Made by a program: the position numbers and the translations under genes. 64,000 bases of DNA. It comes from DATJLY01 sp963773665. GTDB taxonomy: Bacteria; Pseudomonadota; Alphaproteobacteria; ATCC43930; CGMCC-115725. The stretch is taken from positions 124,001-188,000 of the forward strand of contig CAVZBZ010000009.1 in the NCBI GenBank assembly GCA_963773665.1. The letters run 5' to 3'. Shown piece after piece: positions 17,733 through 27,062 of the stretch; position 1 is the first letter of the stretch; each line of letters opens with the position of its first letter. The notes under the pieces were generated by a model, which had not been told where the DNA came from, did no database searches, and saw only the letters and a list, made by a program, of their open reading frames with translations.

Positions 17733-18941
17733 TCACTTCTCCGCCATGAGGATCACGCCGTCGCGGCGCAGGGTGGCGATCTCGTCCTCCGTGAGCCCGG
17801 CCGTGCGCAGGACCTCGTGCGTGTCGGCGCCGATCGCGGGCGGCTGGCGGCGGATGCGCGTCCTCCGTCCGTCCATCTCGATGGGCAGCGCCGGCAGCTT
17901 CGTCGTCCCGTGTCCCGGCAGCGCCTGGTCGAGGAGCGCGCCGCCGGCCAGCAGATGCGGGTCGGTAAAGAGGTCCGCGACCTTGGCGACCGGCGCAAAG
18001 GGGATCTGCGCCGCCTCGCATTTCGCGGCGATCTCGTCCTTGTCGAAGCCGGCGAGAAGCTCCGCCACGATCGGGATGAGCCATTCGTGCGCCGCGACGC
18101 GCAGCTCGTTCGTGGCAAGCCGCGCATCGGCCAGAAGATCGGGCCGGCCGAACGTCTCGCAAAAGCGCCGCCAATGATTGTTGCTGGTGACGCCGACGAA
18201 CAACTGCTCGCCGTCGCGCGTCGCGAAAATCTGATAGATGCCCCAGCCGCCGCGCCGCGCCGGCATCGGCGGCATCGCCTCGCCGGTGATGAACTCTCCG
18301 GCCATGTGCTGGCCCATCATGAAGACCGTGGTCTCGAAGAGGGCGCTCTTGACGCACTGGCCCGCGCCGGTGCGGTCGCGCTCCCTGAGCGCGGCGAGGA
18401 TCGCGATCACCGCGAACGCGCCGCCCATGATGTCGACGACCGAGGTGCCGGCGCGGAGCGGCCGTCCGGGCGGCCCGGTCATGTAGGCGAGCCCGCCCAT
18501 GAACTGCACCACCTCGTCGAGCGCCGGGCGATGCTCGTAGGGCCCGGAAAGGAACCCTTTCAGCGCGCAATAGACGAGGCGCGGATTGTGTGCCGCGAGC
18601 GCGTCGTAGCCGCAGCCGAGCCGCTCCATCGTGCCCGGCGCGAAATTCTCCAAGACGACATCGGCGTGTGCGGCGAGCCGGTAGACGAGGGCGCGGCCCT
18701 GATCGCGCTTCAGATCGACCGCGAGGCTCAGCTTGTTGCGGTTGAAGTAGCCGAAGAAGCCGGCGGCGAAGCCGCCGAGCCGGCGCGTGCTGTCGCCGCC
18801 GGGCGCGGGCTCGATCTTGACCACCTCGGCGCCGAGATCGGCGAGCATGAGCCCGGCGCTCGGCCCCATGATGTTCTGGGTGAACTCGAGGACCGTTATG
18901 CCCGCGAGCGGCAGGCGCGCGTCTGCGCTCTCGTCATCCAT
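17733..18941 (-). CDS. CaiB/BaiF-type (family III) CoA-transferase
   Basis: A 402-aa cytoplasmic enzyme that moves CoA between carboxylic acids through an aspartyl-CoA thioester. The N-terminal signature LPLAGITVLEFTQNIMGPSA and ADLGAEVVKIEPAPGGD is typical. The segment FNRNKLSLAVDLKRDQGRAL follows, and D142 in RPALDEVVQFMGGLAYMTG is the expected catalytic aspartate. Length matches family members (about 390-430 aa). Substrates in this family vary widely (formyl-, carnitine-, succinyl-, aryl-CoA) and are not indicated by the neighbours, which are unrelated small genes. Confidence 0.92.
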   Translation of the reverse strand: MDDESADARLPLAGITVLEFTQNIMGPSAGLMLADLGAEVVKIEPAPGGDSTRRLGGFAAGFFGYFNRNKLSLAVDLKRDQGRALVYRLAAHADVVLENFAPGTMERLGCGYDALAAHNPRLVYCALKGFLSGPYEHRPALDEVVQFMGGLAYMTGPPGRPLRAGTSVVDIMGGAFAVIAILAALRERDRTGAGQCVKSALFETTVFMMGQHMAGEFITGEAMPPMPARRGGWGIYQIFATRDGEQLFVGVTSNNHWRRFCETFGRPDLLADARLATNELRVAAHEWLIPIVAELLAGFDKDEIAAKCEAAQIPFAPVAKVADLFTDPHLLAGGALLDQALPGHGTTKLPALPIEMDGRRTRIRRQPPAIGADTHEVLRTAGLTEDEIATLRRDGVILMAEK

Positions 18942-19011
18942 CGCGCGGCGACTTTACAGCCTGCATGGACCGAAGGGCAGGGCGCGCCGTTCAATCGGCA
19001 GAGGATATGCG

Positions 19012-19353
19012 ATGCGCCGATTGATCTCCCTGGCCATGGCACTCGCGCTCGGCGGCTGCGCGAGCCAGCTCACCTACGATCTCGGCAAGGCCGAAGACCC
19101 GTGCCACGCCGAAACCTTCGCGAAAAAGGCCGATCTCGCAGCCTGCCTCGCCGCGCGCGAGCGGCCGGTCTGGGCCAAGGACGAGCCGCAGACCCTCGAT
19201 CTTTACGACCAGTATGCGGCGGCGCGCGCCGCGCTCGCGACGCAACGCGATGACGGCACACTCTCCGAGGAACAATATGAAAAGCAGCTCGCCGATGTCA
19301 GCGCCGACTTTCGCGCGCGGATCACGGACCGGCGCGCCGAGGCGCCGAAGTGA
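19012..19353 (+). CDS. Lipoprotein with helical periplasmic domain
   Basis: A 113-aa protein with signal MRRLISLAMALALGGC (lipobox LGGC) followed by a charged, mostly helical region: TYDLGKAEDPCHAETFAKKA, AACLAARERPVWAKD and a C-terminal helix-turn-helix-like stretch (ATQRDDGTLSEEQYEKQLAD) that recalls short coiled-coil or SHOCT-like ends. Three cysteines are present. Divergent from the CoA-transferase gene. No family was assigned with confidence. Confidence 0.6.
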   Translation: MRRLISLAMALALGGCASQLTYDLGKAEDPCHAETFAKKADLAACLAARERPVWAKDEPQTLDLYDQYAAARAALATQRDDGTLSEEQYEKQLADVSADFRARITDRRAEAPK

Positions 19354-19563
19354 TCAGCCAGGCTCGCGTTCGCCGGTGCGGACCAGCTCCAGCATCGCGG
19401 CCGGGATCGGCTCCTCGAGGACATGGCCGTAGAGCGCGTTGAAAAGTTCGTTTCCGTCGGTCTCGCCGTTGAGGAAGCGAAGGATCGACTGTTCGACCAT
19501 CTCGTCCAGTTCGTCGGCCGGGGCGGGGGCGGTGATCTCGGCAAGAGCCGTCGCGGGTATCAT
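19354..19563 (-). CDS. Hypothetical acidic protein
   Basis: A 69-aa soluble protein starting MIPATALAEITAPAPADELD. The core EMVEQSILRFLNGETDGNEL, then FNALYGHVLEEPIPAAMLEL, reads as two or three amphipathic helices. It is tail-to-tail with the preceding lipoprotein gene with no gap. The composition looks coding and the helices are well formed, but I do not recognise a family. Confidence 0.5.
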   Translation of the reverse strand: MIPATALAEITAPAPADELDEMVEQSILRFLNGETDGNELFNALYGHVLEEPIPAAMLELVRTGEREPG

Positions 19564-19678
19564 GTGCTTATGCTTTCCTCGAGGCCAGGGCACCGGGCGA
19601 TCCGGCGTTCACTGCTTACAAACGGTTACCTTCGGTTACGGTTCCGCCCGACTTCGGAAAATTTTGGCCGCGAATGCC

Positions 19679-21802
19679 TTAGCCTTCGACCGGCAGGCTT
19701 CGGATGTCGTAGCCGTGCGCGAGGCGCCGGCCCAGCTCCGGATCCTCGAGCTCGATCTCGAACCGCGCGGCCGGGACGATCCCGCCAGGAACCGCCAGGG
19801 TGCCGCAGAACATGACCGTGCCGGCGGGCAGAGAACCCTTACCGTTCAGATACTTGGCCATGAGCTCCGCGGGCGGGCGCAGGGAAGCGACCGGGCCTTC
19901 CTGGTAGAGCCGCCGCCGTCCCTCGATCGTGGCCCAGGAGCGCAGGACGAGCCGGTCCCAGTGCGGCGCGACCTCATCATAGGGCCATAGCATGGCTGAT
20001 ATGGGTTTTGCGCATAGCTGCTTTGCCACCGTCACTCCCTGGGCCTCTGCCTTGCGGTCGGTGTGATCGGAGCCGACGCCGACAAACAGCCCCTCGGCGA
20101 GGCTGACGACGACCGGCTCGACCTCGCCGCTGGTATCGCCGCCCGCGACCTCGATCGCGCCGCCGGTCGTGAGGAGCGATGCGGCAGCGCGATAGAAGAT
20201 CGGTGCGGTCTTCGGCCGCCGGACGCCGACCCGCTCGAGTTCGGCGATATGTTCCTCGACCGCGGCAGCGTCGCGCCCGGTCCAGCCGGCGATGACGAGC
20301 GCCTCGATCGGCGCGTCGAGATTTTTCCGCCCGGCGGAAGTGTCGGCGGTGAAAGCGAGCCGGTTCAAGAATTCCTCCTCCGCGCTGTCCAAGATGCCAT
20401 CGACGATGGCATGGAATTTCTGCCACGGCGCCTCGCGGTCGCTCTGGTTGCGGACCACGATCGAATTGCCGGCATAGAATTTCTCGTAGAGCTGGTGGCG
20501 GCCGGCGAATTCCGAGCCGACCAGGTCCCAGGCCAGCTTGTAGAGCTTCATGCGGCGCCTTGCGTCGAGATTGGGCGTCTTCCACCAGCGCTCGAACCGG
20601 TCTTTCAACTGCGGCTCGTCGAGCACATCGAAGCTCGCCGGCATTTGCAGCGGCACGCCGCCCAGAAGCGTGCGCAGCGCATCGACGATGCCGGTGTGGT
20701 TCTCCTGGCACCAGTTGAGTGCGGCATACATCATGCGCCGGTTGGGCGTGGCGAAGCCCGCGGGCCATTCCTCCCATGCCTCGATCTGGCCCGCGACGAG
20801 GCCGCCGATCGTCGCCTCGAGCGCGGCGAGCCGGCCCAGCTCCTCGCGCACCGCCGGGATGCGGTCGAGACCGTTCGCCTCGGCGATCCGGCTCGCGAGG
20901 CCGACGACGAGCCCCATCTTCGCCCAGAAGCGCACGTTCGACTGATGGTTCGCATAGCAGTTGGCCGGCGTCTCGATATAGATGCGGCGCGACCACGCGC
21001 CCTCATTGTGGAGAAAGACCCGCTCCCACGGCACGCGCACGCGCTCGCACACCAGAACGCAGTCGCCCTCGTCGAAGCGCCGGCTCAGCGGATAGTCGGC
21101 CTCGCGCCGCGCATGGAGCGCATAGGGCTCGCGCGCCCACATCGACACGCCCGGCGCGTTCAACGGCAGCGCGCAGGTGATGCTCTCGGCCTTGAACTTG
21201 TCGTCGATCGGCGTGAGGTTGCCGACCCACACCTCGTCGGCATAGGCGCCCGATGTCGCCAGCATCTTCATGCCGGAGATGACGACGCCGTCGGCGTCCT
21301 CGTCGATCACCTTGAGGCGCGGATCGTCGCGCTCCTGCCCCGGAAAGAGATCGCTGGCGCGGATGCCGGAAGGCGGCGTCACGGCAAAGCACAGGAAAAG
21401 GTCGTTCTGGCGCGCATGGTCGTAATAGCGCAGCAGCCTCTCGCCCGCGCCTGGGCGCAGATTTTCCAGCACCTCGGGCCGCATCGCGAGTCCTGTCACC
21501 ATGCCCGCGACATGGTCGGGCGAACGGCCGATGAGGCCGTGCGTCGCTGCGGCCATCGCCTTCAATGCCGCCATGCGGCGGCCAAGATCGGCGCGCGTGC
21601 GGCAGCGCAGCCAATAGAGGCTGAAGCGCTCGCCATCTTCCTCGAAGAAATGCTCTGCCTTCAGATCGTAGAGGCGCGCGACCGTCGCGGCGCCGCCGCG
21701 AAAGGCGGGATGGCGGGTCACGTCGTCGATGCGCTCGGAGCCGACATAGATCGCCCGTCCGTCGCGCATGCGCTCGAGTTTTTGGGCCCCGGTCAGGAGC
21801 AT
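19679..21802 (-). CDS. 4-hydroxyphenylacetate 3-hydroxylase (HpaB-like) fused to DUF2848
   Basis: A 707-aa single frame. Residues 1 to about 475 are an HpaB/acyl-CoA-dehydrogenase-fold FADH2-dependent monooxygenase: MLLTGAQKLERMRDGRAIYV, a DHARQNDLFLCFAVTPP segment, VVISGMKMLATSGAYADEVW and HQSNVRFWAKMGLVVGLASR. Residues from about 478 to 707 match DUF2848 proteins, which normally stand alone: ALVIAGWTGRDAAAVEEHIA, FYRAAASLLTTG, VGVGSDHTDRKAEAQGVTVA and a C-terminal GTVMFCGTLAVPGG that recalls fumarylacetoacetate-hydrolase-like folds. At the junction a strong GAGGAGGA precedes an in-frame TTG (20368), so the second domain may also be made separately. It likely acts in aromatic ring degradation. 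The reductase partner (HpaC) is not in the window. Confidence 0.85.
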   Translation of the reverse strand: MLLTGAQKLERMRDGRAIYVGSERIDDVTRHPAFRGGAATVARLYDLKAEHFFEEDGERFSLYWLRCRTRADLGRRMAALKAMAAATHGLIGRSPDHVAGMVTGLAMRPEVLENLRPGAGERLLRYYDHARQNDLFLCFAVTPPSGIRASDLFPGQERDDPRLKVIDEDADGVVISGMKMLATSGAYADEVWVGNLTPIDDKFKAESITCALPLNAPGVSMWAREPYALHARREADYPLSRRFDEGDCVLVCERVRVPWERVFLHNEGAWSRRIYIETPANCYANHQSNVRFWAKMGLVVGLASRIAEANGLDRIPAVREELGRLAALEATIGGLVAGQIEAWEEWPAGFATPNRRMMYAALNWCQENHTGIVDALRTLLGGVPLQMPASFDVLDEPQLKDRFERWWKTPNLDARRRMKLYKLAWDLVGSEFAGRHQLYEKFYAGNSIVVRNQSDREAPWQKFHAIVDGILDSAEEEFLNRLAFTADTSAGRKNLDAPIEALVIAGWTGRDAAAVEEHIAELERVGVRRPKTAPIFYRAAASLLTTGGAIEVAGGDTSGEVEPVVVSLAEGLFVGVGSDHTDRKAEAQGVTVAKQLCAKPISAMLWPYDEVAPHWDRLVLRSWATIEGRRRLYQEGPVASLRPPAELMAKYLNGKGSLPAGTVMFCGTLAVPGGIVPAARFEIELEDPELGRRLAHGYDIRSLPVEG
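20366..20380 (-). promoter_or_regulatory. Internal ribosome-binding site and TTG start at the HpaB/DUF2848 junction
   Basis: On the minus strand GAGGAGGA (20380-20373) is followed after 4 nt by an in-frame TTG at 20368, from which translation would read LNRLAFTADTSAGRKNLDA, exactly where stand-alone DUF2848 proteins begin. This suggests a former or still active independent start inside the fused frame. Confidence 0.5.
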
Positions 21803-21873
21803 TGCGCCTCCGTTGGAACAGCGGCCGAGAGCATCCTATGTTGTAGCGCGGGAGAGCAAGGGCGGAGGTGGCG

Positions 21874-23664
21874 ATGAGCGACGCAGGGGACCGGCTCGCG
21901 CGGCTCAGGGCAGAGCTGCGGCGCCTCGGCGTCGACGGGTTCCTGGTTCCGCGCGCCGACGCGCATCAGGGCGAGTACGTGCCGGCCTCGGCGCAGCGGC
22001 TCGCGTGGCTTACGGGATTCACCGGCTCGGCCGGCCTCGCCGTGGTGCTGACGGAGCGCGCGGCGCTCTTCGTCGATGGCCGCTACACGCTCCAGGCGCA
22101 GGATCAGGTCGATGCGAGCCTCTATGCGCTCCGCCACGTGATCGAGCAGCCTGCGACGGAATGGATCTCCGCCAATCTGCCGAAGGGGGCGGCGCTCGGC
22201 TACGACCCGTGGCTCCATACGCCGGGCGAGCTCGAGCGCTATCGCGCCGCTTCCGAGCGCGCGGGCGGGAGCCTGCGCCCGCTCGCCTCGAACCCGATCG
22301 ATGCCATCTGGACCGACCGGCCGGCGCCGCCCTTGGCGCCCGTCGTGCCGCACGATTTGCGCTTTGCCGGCAAGTCCGCCGCCGAGAAGCGGCGCGAGAT
22401 CGGGGCCGCGCTGGCGAAGGACGCGATCGACGCCGCGGTTCTCACCGCACCCGATTCGATCGCCTGGCTGCTCAACATCCGCGGCGGCGACGTGCCGCAC
22501 ACGCCGCTGCCGCTGAGCTTCGCCATCCTGCACGCCGACGCGCATGTCGAGCTCTTCATCGACCGGCGCAAGCTCGCATCCGGAACGGAAGCGCATCTCG
22601 GGCCCGAGGTGAAGGCCGCCGAGCCCGACGAGCTTGGCCCTGCGCTCGACCGGCTGGGTGCGGCGAAAAAGCGCGTCCTCGCCGATCCGGCAATGGCGGC
22701 CGCCTGGGTGTTCGACCGGCTTTCCGCTGCCGGCGCGCGCGTCCAGCGCGCCGCCGACCCGTGCCAGCTGCCGAAAGCCTGCAAGAACGAGGTCGAGCTG
22801 GCGGGCACGCGCGCCGCGCACCGGCGCGACGGCGCGGCGCTCACCCGGTTTCTCGCCTGGCTTGCCGCGACGGCGGCAGAGGGCGCTCTCACCGAGATCG
22901 CGGCATCCGACGAGCTCGAAAAATTCCGCCGCGGCGGCGAGAATTTTCGCGACCTGAGCTTTCCGACCATTTCCGGCGCGGGCTCGAACGGCGCGATCGT
23001 GCATTATCATGCGACGCCCCGGACCGAGCGCCGCCTCGAGCCCGGCACGCTCTATCTCGTCGATTCCGGCGCGCAGTATCTCGACGGCACCACGGACGTG
23101 ACGCGCACGGTGGCGATCGGCACGCCTGTGCCCGAGATGCGCGACCGCTTCACCCGGGTCCTGAAGGGCCACATCGCGCTGGCGCTCTGCCATTTCCCCA
23201 AGGGCACCAGCGGCTCGCAGCTCGACGCGCTCGCGCGCCGCGCGCTGTGGGAGGCCGGACTCGACTATGACCACGGCACCGGCCACGGCGTCGGCAGCTA
23301 CCTGGGCGTTCACGAAGGGCCGCAGCGCATCTCGAAGCTGCCGAGCGCGCAGGCGCTCCTGCCGGGCATGATCGTCTCGAACGAGCCCGGCTACTACAAG
23401 ACCGGCGCCTACGGCATCCGGATCGAGAACCTCGTCGTGGTGACGAAGCTGCCGGAGGGCGGCGCCGAGCGCGAGATGCTGGGCTTCGAGACGATCACGC
23501 TCGCGCCCATTGACCGCGCCTGCGTCGAGCCGTCGCTGCTCGACGCGCGCGAGGCCGCATGGCTCGACGCCTATCACGCACGCGTGCGCCAGGAACTTGC
23601 GCCGCTCGTCGATGCCGCAACGGCGCAGTGGCTCGCCGCCGCGACGCAGCCGTTGCGCGGCTAG
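21874..23664 (+). CDS. Xaa-Pro aminopeptidase (M24B, aminopeptidase P)
   Basis: A 596-aa metallopeptidase that removes N-terminal residues before proline. It is the long three-domain form: two creatinase-like N-terminal domains (RLAWLTGFTGSAGLAVVLTE; ADPCQLPKACKNEVELAGTR) and a pita-bread catalytic domain. The metal ligands are in place: D397 and D408 (LVDSGAQYLDGTTDVTRT), H471 (GTGHGVGSYLGVHEG), E504 (SNEPGYYK) and E518 (GIRIENLV). The ATG at 21874 has GGAGG 5 nt upstream and is preferred to the GTG two codons earlier. Divergent from the HpaB-DUF2848 gene; cytoplasmic. The last codon region overlaps the stop of the debranching enzyme gene on the other strand by 4 nt. Confidence 0.94.
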   Translation: MSDAGDRLARLRAELRRLGVDGFLVPRADAHQGEYVPASAQRLAWLTGFTGSAGLAVVLTERAALFVDGRYTLQAQDQVDASLYALRHVIEQPATEWISANLPKGAALGYDPWLHTPGELERYRAASERAGGSLRPLASNPIDAIWTDRPAPPLAPVVPHDLRFAGKSAAEKRREIGAALAKDAIDAAVLTAPDSIAWLLNIRGGDVPHTPLPLSFAILHADAHVELFIDRRKLASGTEAHLGPEVKAAEPDELGPALDRLGAAKKRVLADPAMAAAWVFDRLSAAGARVQRAADPCQLPKACKNEVELAGTRAAHRRDGAALTRFLAWLAATAAEGALTEIAASDELEKFRRGGENFRDLSFPTISGAGSNGAIVHYHATPRTERRLEPGTLYLVDSGAQYLDGTTDVTRTVAIGTPVPEMRDRFTRVLKGHIALALCHFPKGTSGSQLDALARRALWEAGLDYDHGTGHGVGSYLGVHEGPQRISKLPSAQALLPGMIVSNEPGYYKTGAYGIRIENLVVVTKLPEGGAEREMLGFETITLAPIDRACVEPSLLDAREAAWLDAYHARVRQELAPLVDAATAQWLAAATQPLRG

Positions 23665-25859
23665 CCCGTCACCACGATCTCGACGTCGCCGTCCTTGCGC
23701 AGCACGGTAAGCGCCGCGTCCTCGCCGTAGCGGCGGAAATGGAGATCGACCGCGACCTCGCCCATGCTGAGCCGCTCGATGCGCAGCTCGTCGATGAAGC
23801 GCGGCAGCGCCGGGCGCGTGAAGCGGATTTGCGCGATCTCGGGATGGAACGACACGCCCAATGAAGCGCCCACGAGCGCGAACGCGGCGGCGCTCGACCA
23901 GGCTTGCGGGCTGCACGCGACGGGATAGAGCGTCGGCCCTTCGCCCGGACGGCGCACGAAGCCGCAGAACAGTTCGGGCAAGCGGTGCAGCTCGAAGAAG
24001 GTCGAGGCATCGAACAGCTCCTCGACGAGCCGCAGGAGCGGCGCGCGCAGGCCATAGCGTGCGAACCCCATGGCGATGAGCCCGTTGTCGTGCGGCCAGA
24101 TCGAGCCGTTATGGTACGACATCGGGTTGTAGCGCCGCTCGGACGTGGCGAGCGTGCGGATGCCCCAGCCCGAAAAATGCTCCTCGCCCATCAGCGTCGC
24201 CGCGACCCGCGCGGCGCGGCCGGGCTCCGATATCCCGGCGAAGAGCGCGTGCCCGGCATTGGACGTGCGCACGCGGCAGGGATGCTTGCCGCCGTCGAGC
24301 GCCAGCGCATAGGTGCCGATCTCCTCGCACCAGAACGCGGCATCGAAGCGGCGGCGCAGCATCAGCGCCTCGGCGGCGAGGATTTCGGCGCGGGCCTCGG
24401 CGCCGAGCGCGCGTGCCATCGCCGCCGCGCCTTCGAGCGCGGCATAGGCATAGGCCTGCACCTCGACGAGCGCGATCGGCGCCGCGGCAAGCCGGCCATC
24501 GGCGTGAAAGACCGAATCGCCGGAATCCTTCCAGCCCTGGTTCGAAAGGCCATTTTCGGCACGGCGGTCGTATGCGAGAAAGCCGTCGCCGGAGCCATCC
24601 GCCTGGCTCTTCATCCACAACAGCGCGGCCTCGATGTTGGGCCAGATCGTCTGGATGAAGCCGGTATCGCCGGTGCGCCGGTGATAGGCTGCGGCGAGCA
24701 TGACGAAGAGCGGCGTCGCATCGACCGTGCCGTAATAACGGCCGAACGGCACCTCGCCCAAGGCGGCCATCTCGGATTTCCGGGTCTCGTGCAGGATCTT
24801 GCCGGGCTCGGCATCGCGCGCGGGATCGGTCTCGCGCGCTTGGGTTGCGGCAAGAAATGCGAGCACGCCGCGCGAGATTTGCGGCATGAGCCACAGCGTT
24901 TGCAGCGCCGAGATGATGCCGTCGCGGCCGAACGCGGTGTTGAACCACGGAATGCCGGCGTAAGGGTAGGGTCCGGTCGGCTGGTCGGTCAGCAGCATGT
25001 CGAGATCGGCCTCGCAGCGGTCGATCCAGCCATTGAAGGCGGTGTTGGAGCTCGCGATCCCGGCGGCGCCGCGGCGCAGCGCCTCGACCCGCGCCGCGGC
25101 CTTGGCCGCAGCGCCGGCGAAATCCTCGGCGCAGCCCGGCGCAAATCCCTCGCGCTCGCACAGTATCGTCACGTTCACGGTGAGCGCGCCGTGCGGCGGC
25201 AGGAGCAGCTCGTAGCGCGCCTCGCGGCGGCGGATCGAAGCCGGCGGCGGATCGAAGCGGATATGCGTGCGGCGCACGACATCGTCGCGCCCGCGATATC
25301 CCAACGCGATCGATCCCTCGCCGATCGCAGGTTCGAGCATTTGGCCGCGCGCGGCGCGCGTCTGGCCGCGCACCTCGAACATGTCGGCGAAATCGGCATC
25401 GAAGCCATAGCGCAGCGCAAGCGCCACGGCATGATCGGCGAAGCTCCTGATCTCGAGCCGCTCGAAGCAAACGCCGTCGTCCAGGACCTTGCTGCGCAGG
25501 AGGTGCACCTGGTCGCGCGCGAACTTGAGGCGGCCGTCCTCGTAGATGTCGGGATTGGCGAGATCGACCGCGAGCACCGTGTTGTCGCGCGTCACGCGCG
25601 AGCTCAGAAGAAGCGGCCGCTCGCGCTCGATCGCCATGACGAAGCGCGAAAGATAGCGCGTGTCCTCGTGGAACAGGCCCTCCGCCGCGGGTCCCGCCGC
25701 CTGCACGTCGCCATAGGCATCGAGCACCGCGAACGTGTCGCCCTGCTTCAGGCTCCTCGAGCCGATCCGCGCCGATGCGCCCGAGGGGATGTAGAACGGG
25801 CCGATCGTGACTTCGGCGTCGTCGGAAGCACGGCGTCGCTGCGGTCGCGGCCGGGCCAT
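23661..25859 (-). CDS. Glycogen-debranching-type amylo-alpha-1,6-glucosidase
   Basis: About 732 aa. It has an N-terminal beta-rich GDE_N domain (VTIGPFYIPSGASARIGSRS, then FHEDTRYLSRFVMAIERERP) and a C-terminal (alpha/alpha)6 barrel of the GH63/GH133-like kind, with YPYAGIPWFNTAFGRDGIIS, RYYGTVDATPLFVMLAAAYH, the acidic motif GLSNQGWKDSGDSVFH and YHNGSIWPHDNGLIAMGFAR. Asp and Glu in the barrel motifs are the likely acid/base pair. It probably hydrolyses alpha-1,6 or short alpha-glucan branches in the cytoplasm. The ATG at 25859 overlaps the end of the upstream glycosyltransferase only on context: that gene stops at 25876, 16 nt before. Confidence 0.87.
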   Translation of the reverse strand: MARPRPQRRRASDDAEVTIGPFYIPSGASARIGSRSLKQGDTFAVLDAYGDVQAAGPAAEGLFHEDTRYLSRFVMAIERERPLLLSSRVTRDNTVLAVDLANPDIYEDGRLKFARDQVHLLRSKVLDDGVCFERLEIRSFADHAVALALRYGFDADFADMFEVRGQTRAARGQMLEPAIGEGSIALGYRGRDDVVRRTHIRFDPPPASIRRREARYELLLPPHGALTVNVTILCEREGFAPGCAEDFAGAAAKAAARVEALRRGAAGIASSNTAFNGWIDRCEADLDMLLTDQPTGPYPYAGIPWFNTAFGRDGIISALQTLWLMPQISRGVLAFLAATQARETDPARDAEPGKILHETRKSEMAALGEVPFGRYYGTVDATPLFVMLAAAYHRRTGDTGFIQTIWPNIEAALLWMKSQADGSGDGFLAYDRRAENGLSNQGWKDSGDSVFHADGRLAAAPIALVEVQAYAYAALEGAAAMARALGAEARAEILAAEALMLRRRFDAAFWCEEIGTYALALDGGKHPCRVRTSNAGHALFAGISEPGRAARVAATLMGEEHFSGWGIRTLATSERRYNPMSYHNGSIWPHDNGLIAMGFARYGLRAPLLRLVEELFDASTFFELHRLPELFCGFVRRPGEGPTLYPVACSPQAWSSAAAFALVGASLGVSFHPEIAQIRFTRPALPRFIDELRIERLSMGEVAVDLHFRRYGEDAALTVLRKDGDVEIVVTG

Positions 25860-25875
25860 CGCGATGCCGGATGGC

Positions 25876-26952
25876 TCAGGCCGGCTCGAGGCTCGGCTGC
25901 GCCGCGCCCGCGAGCGAGCGGTAGAGCGCGAGGTAATCCTCGGCCATGCGCCGGCTGGTGAAGCGGCGCTCGAACTCGGCTCGGATGCGCGCGCGGTCGA
26001 GCGTGCGGACGGCATTGACCGCGTCGATCGCCTCGCCGGCGCCGTCGACGACGAAGCCGGTGATGCCGTCCTCGACGATCTCGCGCACCGAGCCGCGGTC
26101 GAAGCCGATGACGGGCGTGCCGCATGCGAACGCCTCGATCATGACGAGGCCGAACGGCTCGGGCCAGTCGATCGGAAAGAGCAGCGCCGCGGCGTTGCCG
26201 AGGAATTCCGATTTTTGCCGGTCGTCGATCTCGCCGATGAATTCGATGCCGGGTGCGCCGAGGAGCGGCGCGATGTCGCGCTCGAAATAGGCGCGGTCGG
26301 CCTTGTCCACCTTGGCGGCGATGCGCAGGTTCCGGCCACTCTCGAGCGCGATGCGGATGGCGAGGTCGGGCCGCTTCTCCGGGCAGATGCGGCCCAAGAA
26401 CGCGAGGTAACCGCCCTGTCCTTCGCCTTGCGCGAGGAGATCGCGCGGAATTCCGTGATGCACGGTTGCGGCCCAGCTCGCCCAGTCGAGCGGCCGGCGC
26501 TGCATCTTCGAGATGGAGACGAGCGGCGCCTCGCTGAACTCGGCATAGAGCGGTTGAAGCTCGGGGATGTCGAGCCGTCCGTGCAAGGTCGTGAGAAAGG
26601 GCGTGGCAAGCCGGCGGAATACTGGGAGGTGCAGACAGTCGATATGGAAATGCACGATGTCGAACGAAGACGCTTCCTGCGCCAGGCGCTCTAGCATCAT
26701 GATCTCGTAGGCGAGCGGCGCCCGACACGAATCGTCGAAGCGCAGCGCCCGCTCGCATCCGGCGCGCAGTTCCGCGCGCGTTTCCGAATCGCCGCTCGCG
26801 TAAAGCGTCACGTCGTGGCCGAGCGCCACCAACTGCTCGGTCAGATAGGAGACGATGCGCTCGGTGCCGCCATAGAGCTTCGGCGGCACGCTTTCGGTGA
26901 GCGGCGCAACCTGGGCGATCTTCACTCGTCTATTTTCCCCATTGGGCGCCAT
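25876..26952 (-). CDS. Family 4 glycosyltransferase
   Basis: A 358-aa GT-B enzyme. The N-terminal half has the typical Rossmann opening and glycine loop (VKIAQVAPLTESVPPKLYGG, then TERIVSYLTEQLVALGHDVT). The C-terminal half has LAFLGRICPEKRPDLAIRIA and the donor-binding EX7E-type region LVMIEAFACGTPVIGFDRGS. The next gene downstream is a debranching enzyme 16 nt away, a pairing often seen in alphaproteobacteria, so both may act on an alpha-glucan or a related storage or compatible-solute sugar. Translation could also begin at the GTG at 26925. The acceptor is unknown. Confidence 0.88.
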   Translation of the reverse strand: MAPNGENRRVKIAQVAPLTESVPPKLYGGTERIVSYLTEQLVALGHDVTLYASGDSETRAELRAGCERALRFDDSCRAPLAYEIMMLERLAQEASSFDIVHFHIDCLHLPVFRRLATPFLTTLHGRLDIPELQPLYAEFSEAPLVSISKMQRRPLDWASWAATVHHGIPRDLLAQGEGQGGYLAFLGRICPEKRPDLAIRIALESGRNLRIAAKVDKADRAYFERDIAPLLGAPGIEFIGEIDDRQKSEFLGNAAALLFPIDWPEPFGLVMIEAFACGTPVIGFDRGSVREIVEDGITGFVVDGAGEAIDAVNAVRTLDRARIRAEFERRFTSRRMAEDYLALYRSLAGAAQPSLEPA

Positions 26953-27062
26953 CTTCTCCCGCGGTCTAACGGCGTGCCGGGAGACCGGTTCCCGCGGCGG
27001 AACGGCGCGCCGAACCGCGGCGTTTCAGGTGGAACTGGGTCCAGCTCGCGGGCGGTCTGCCC

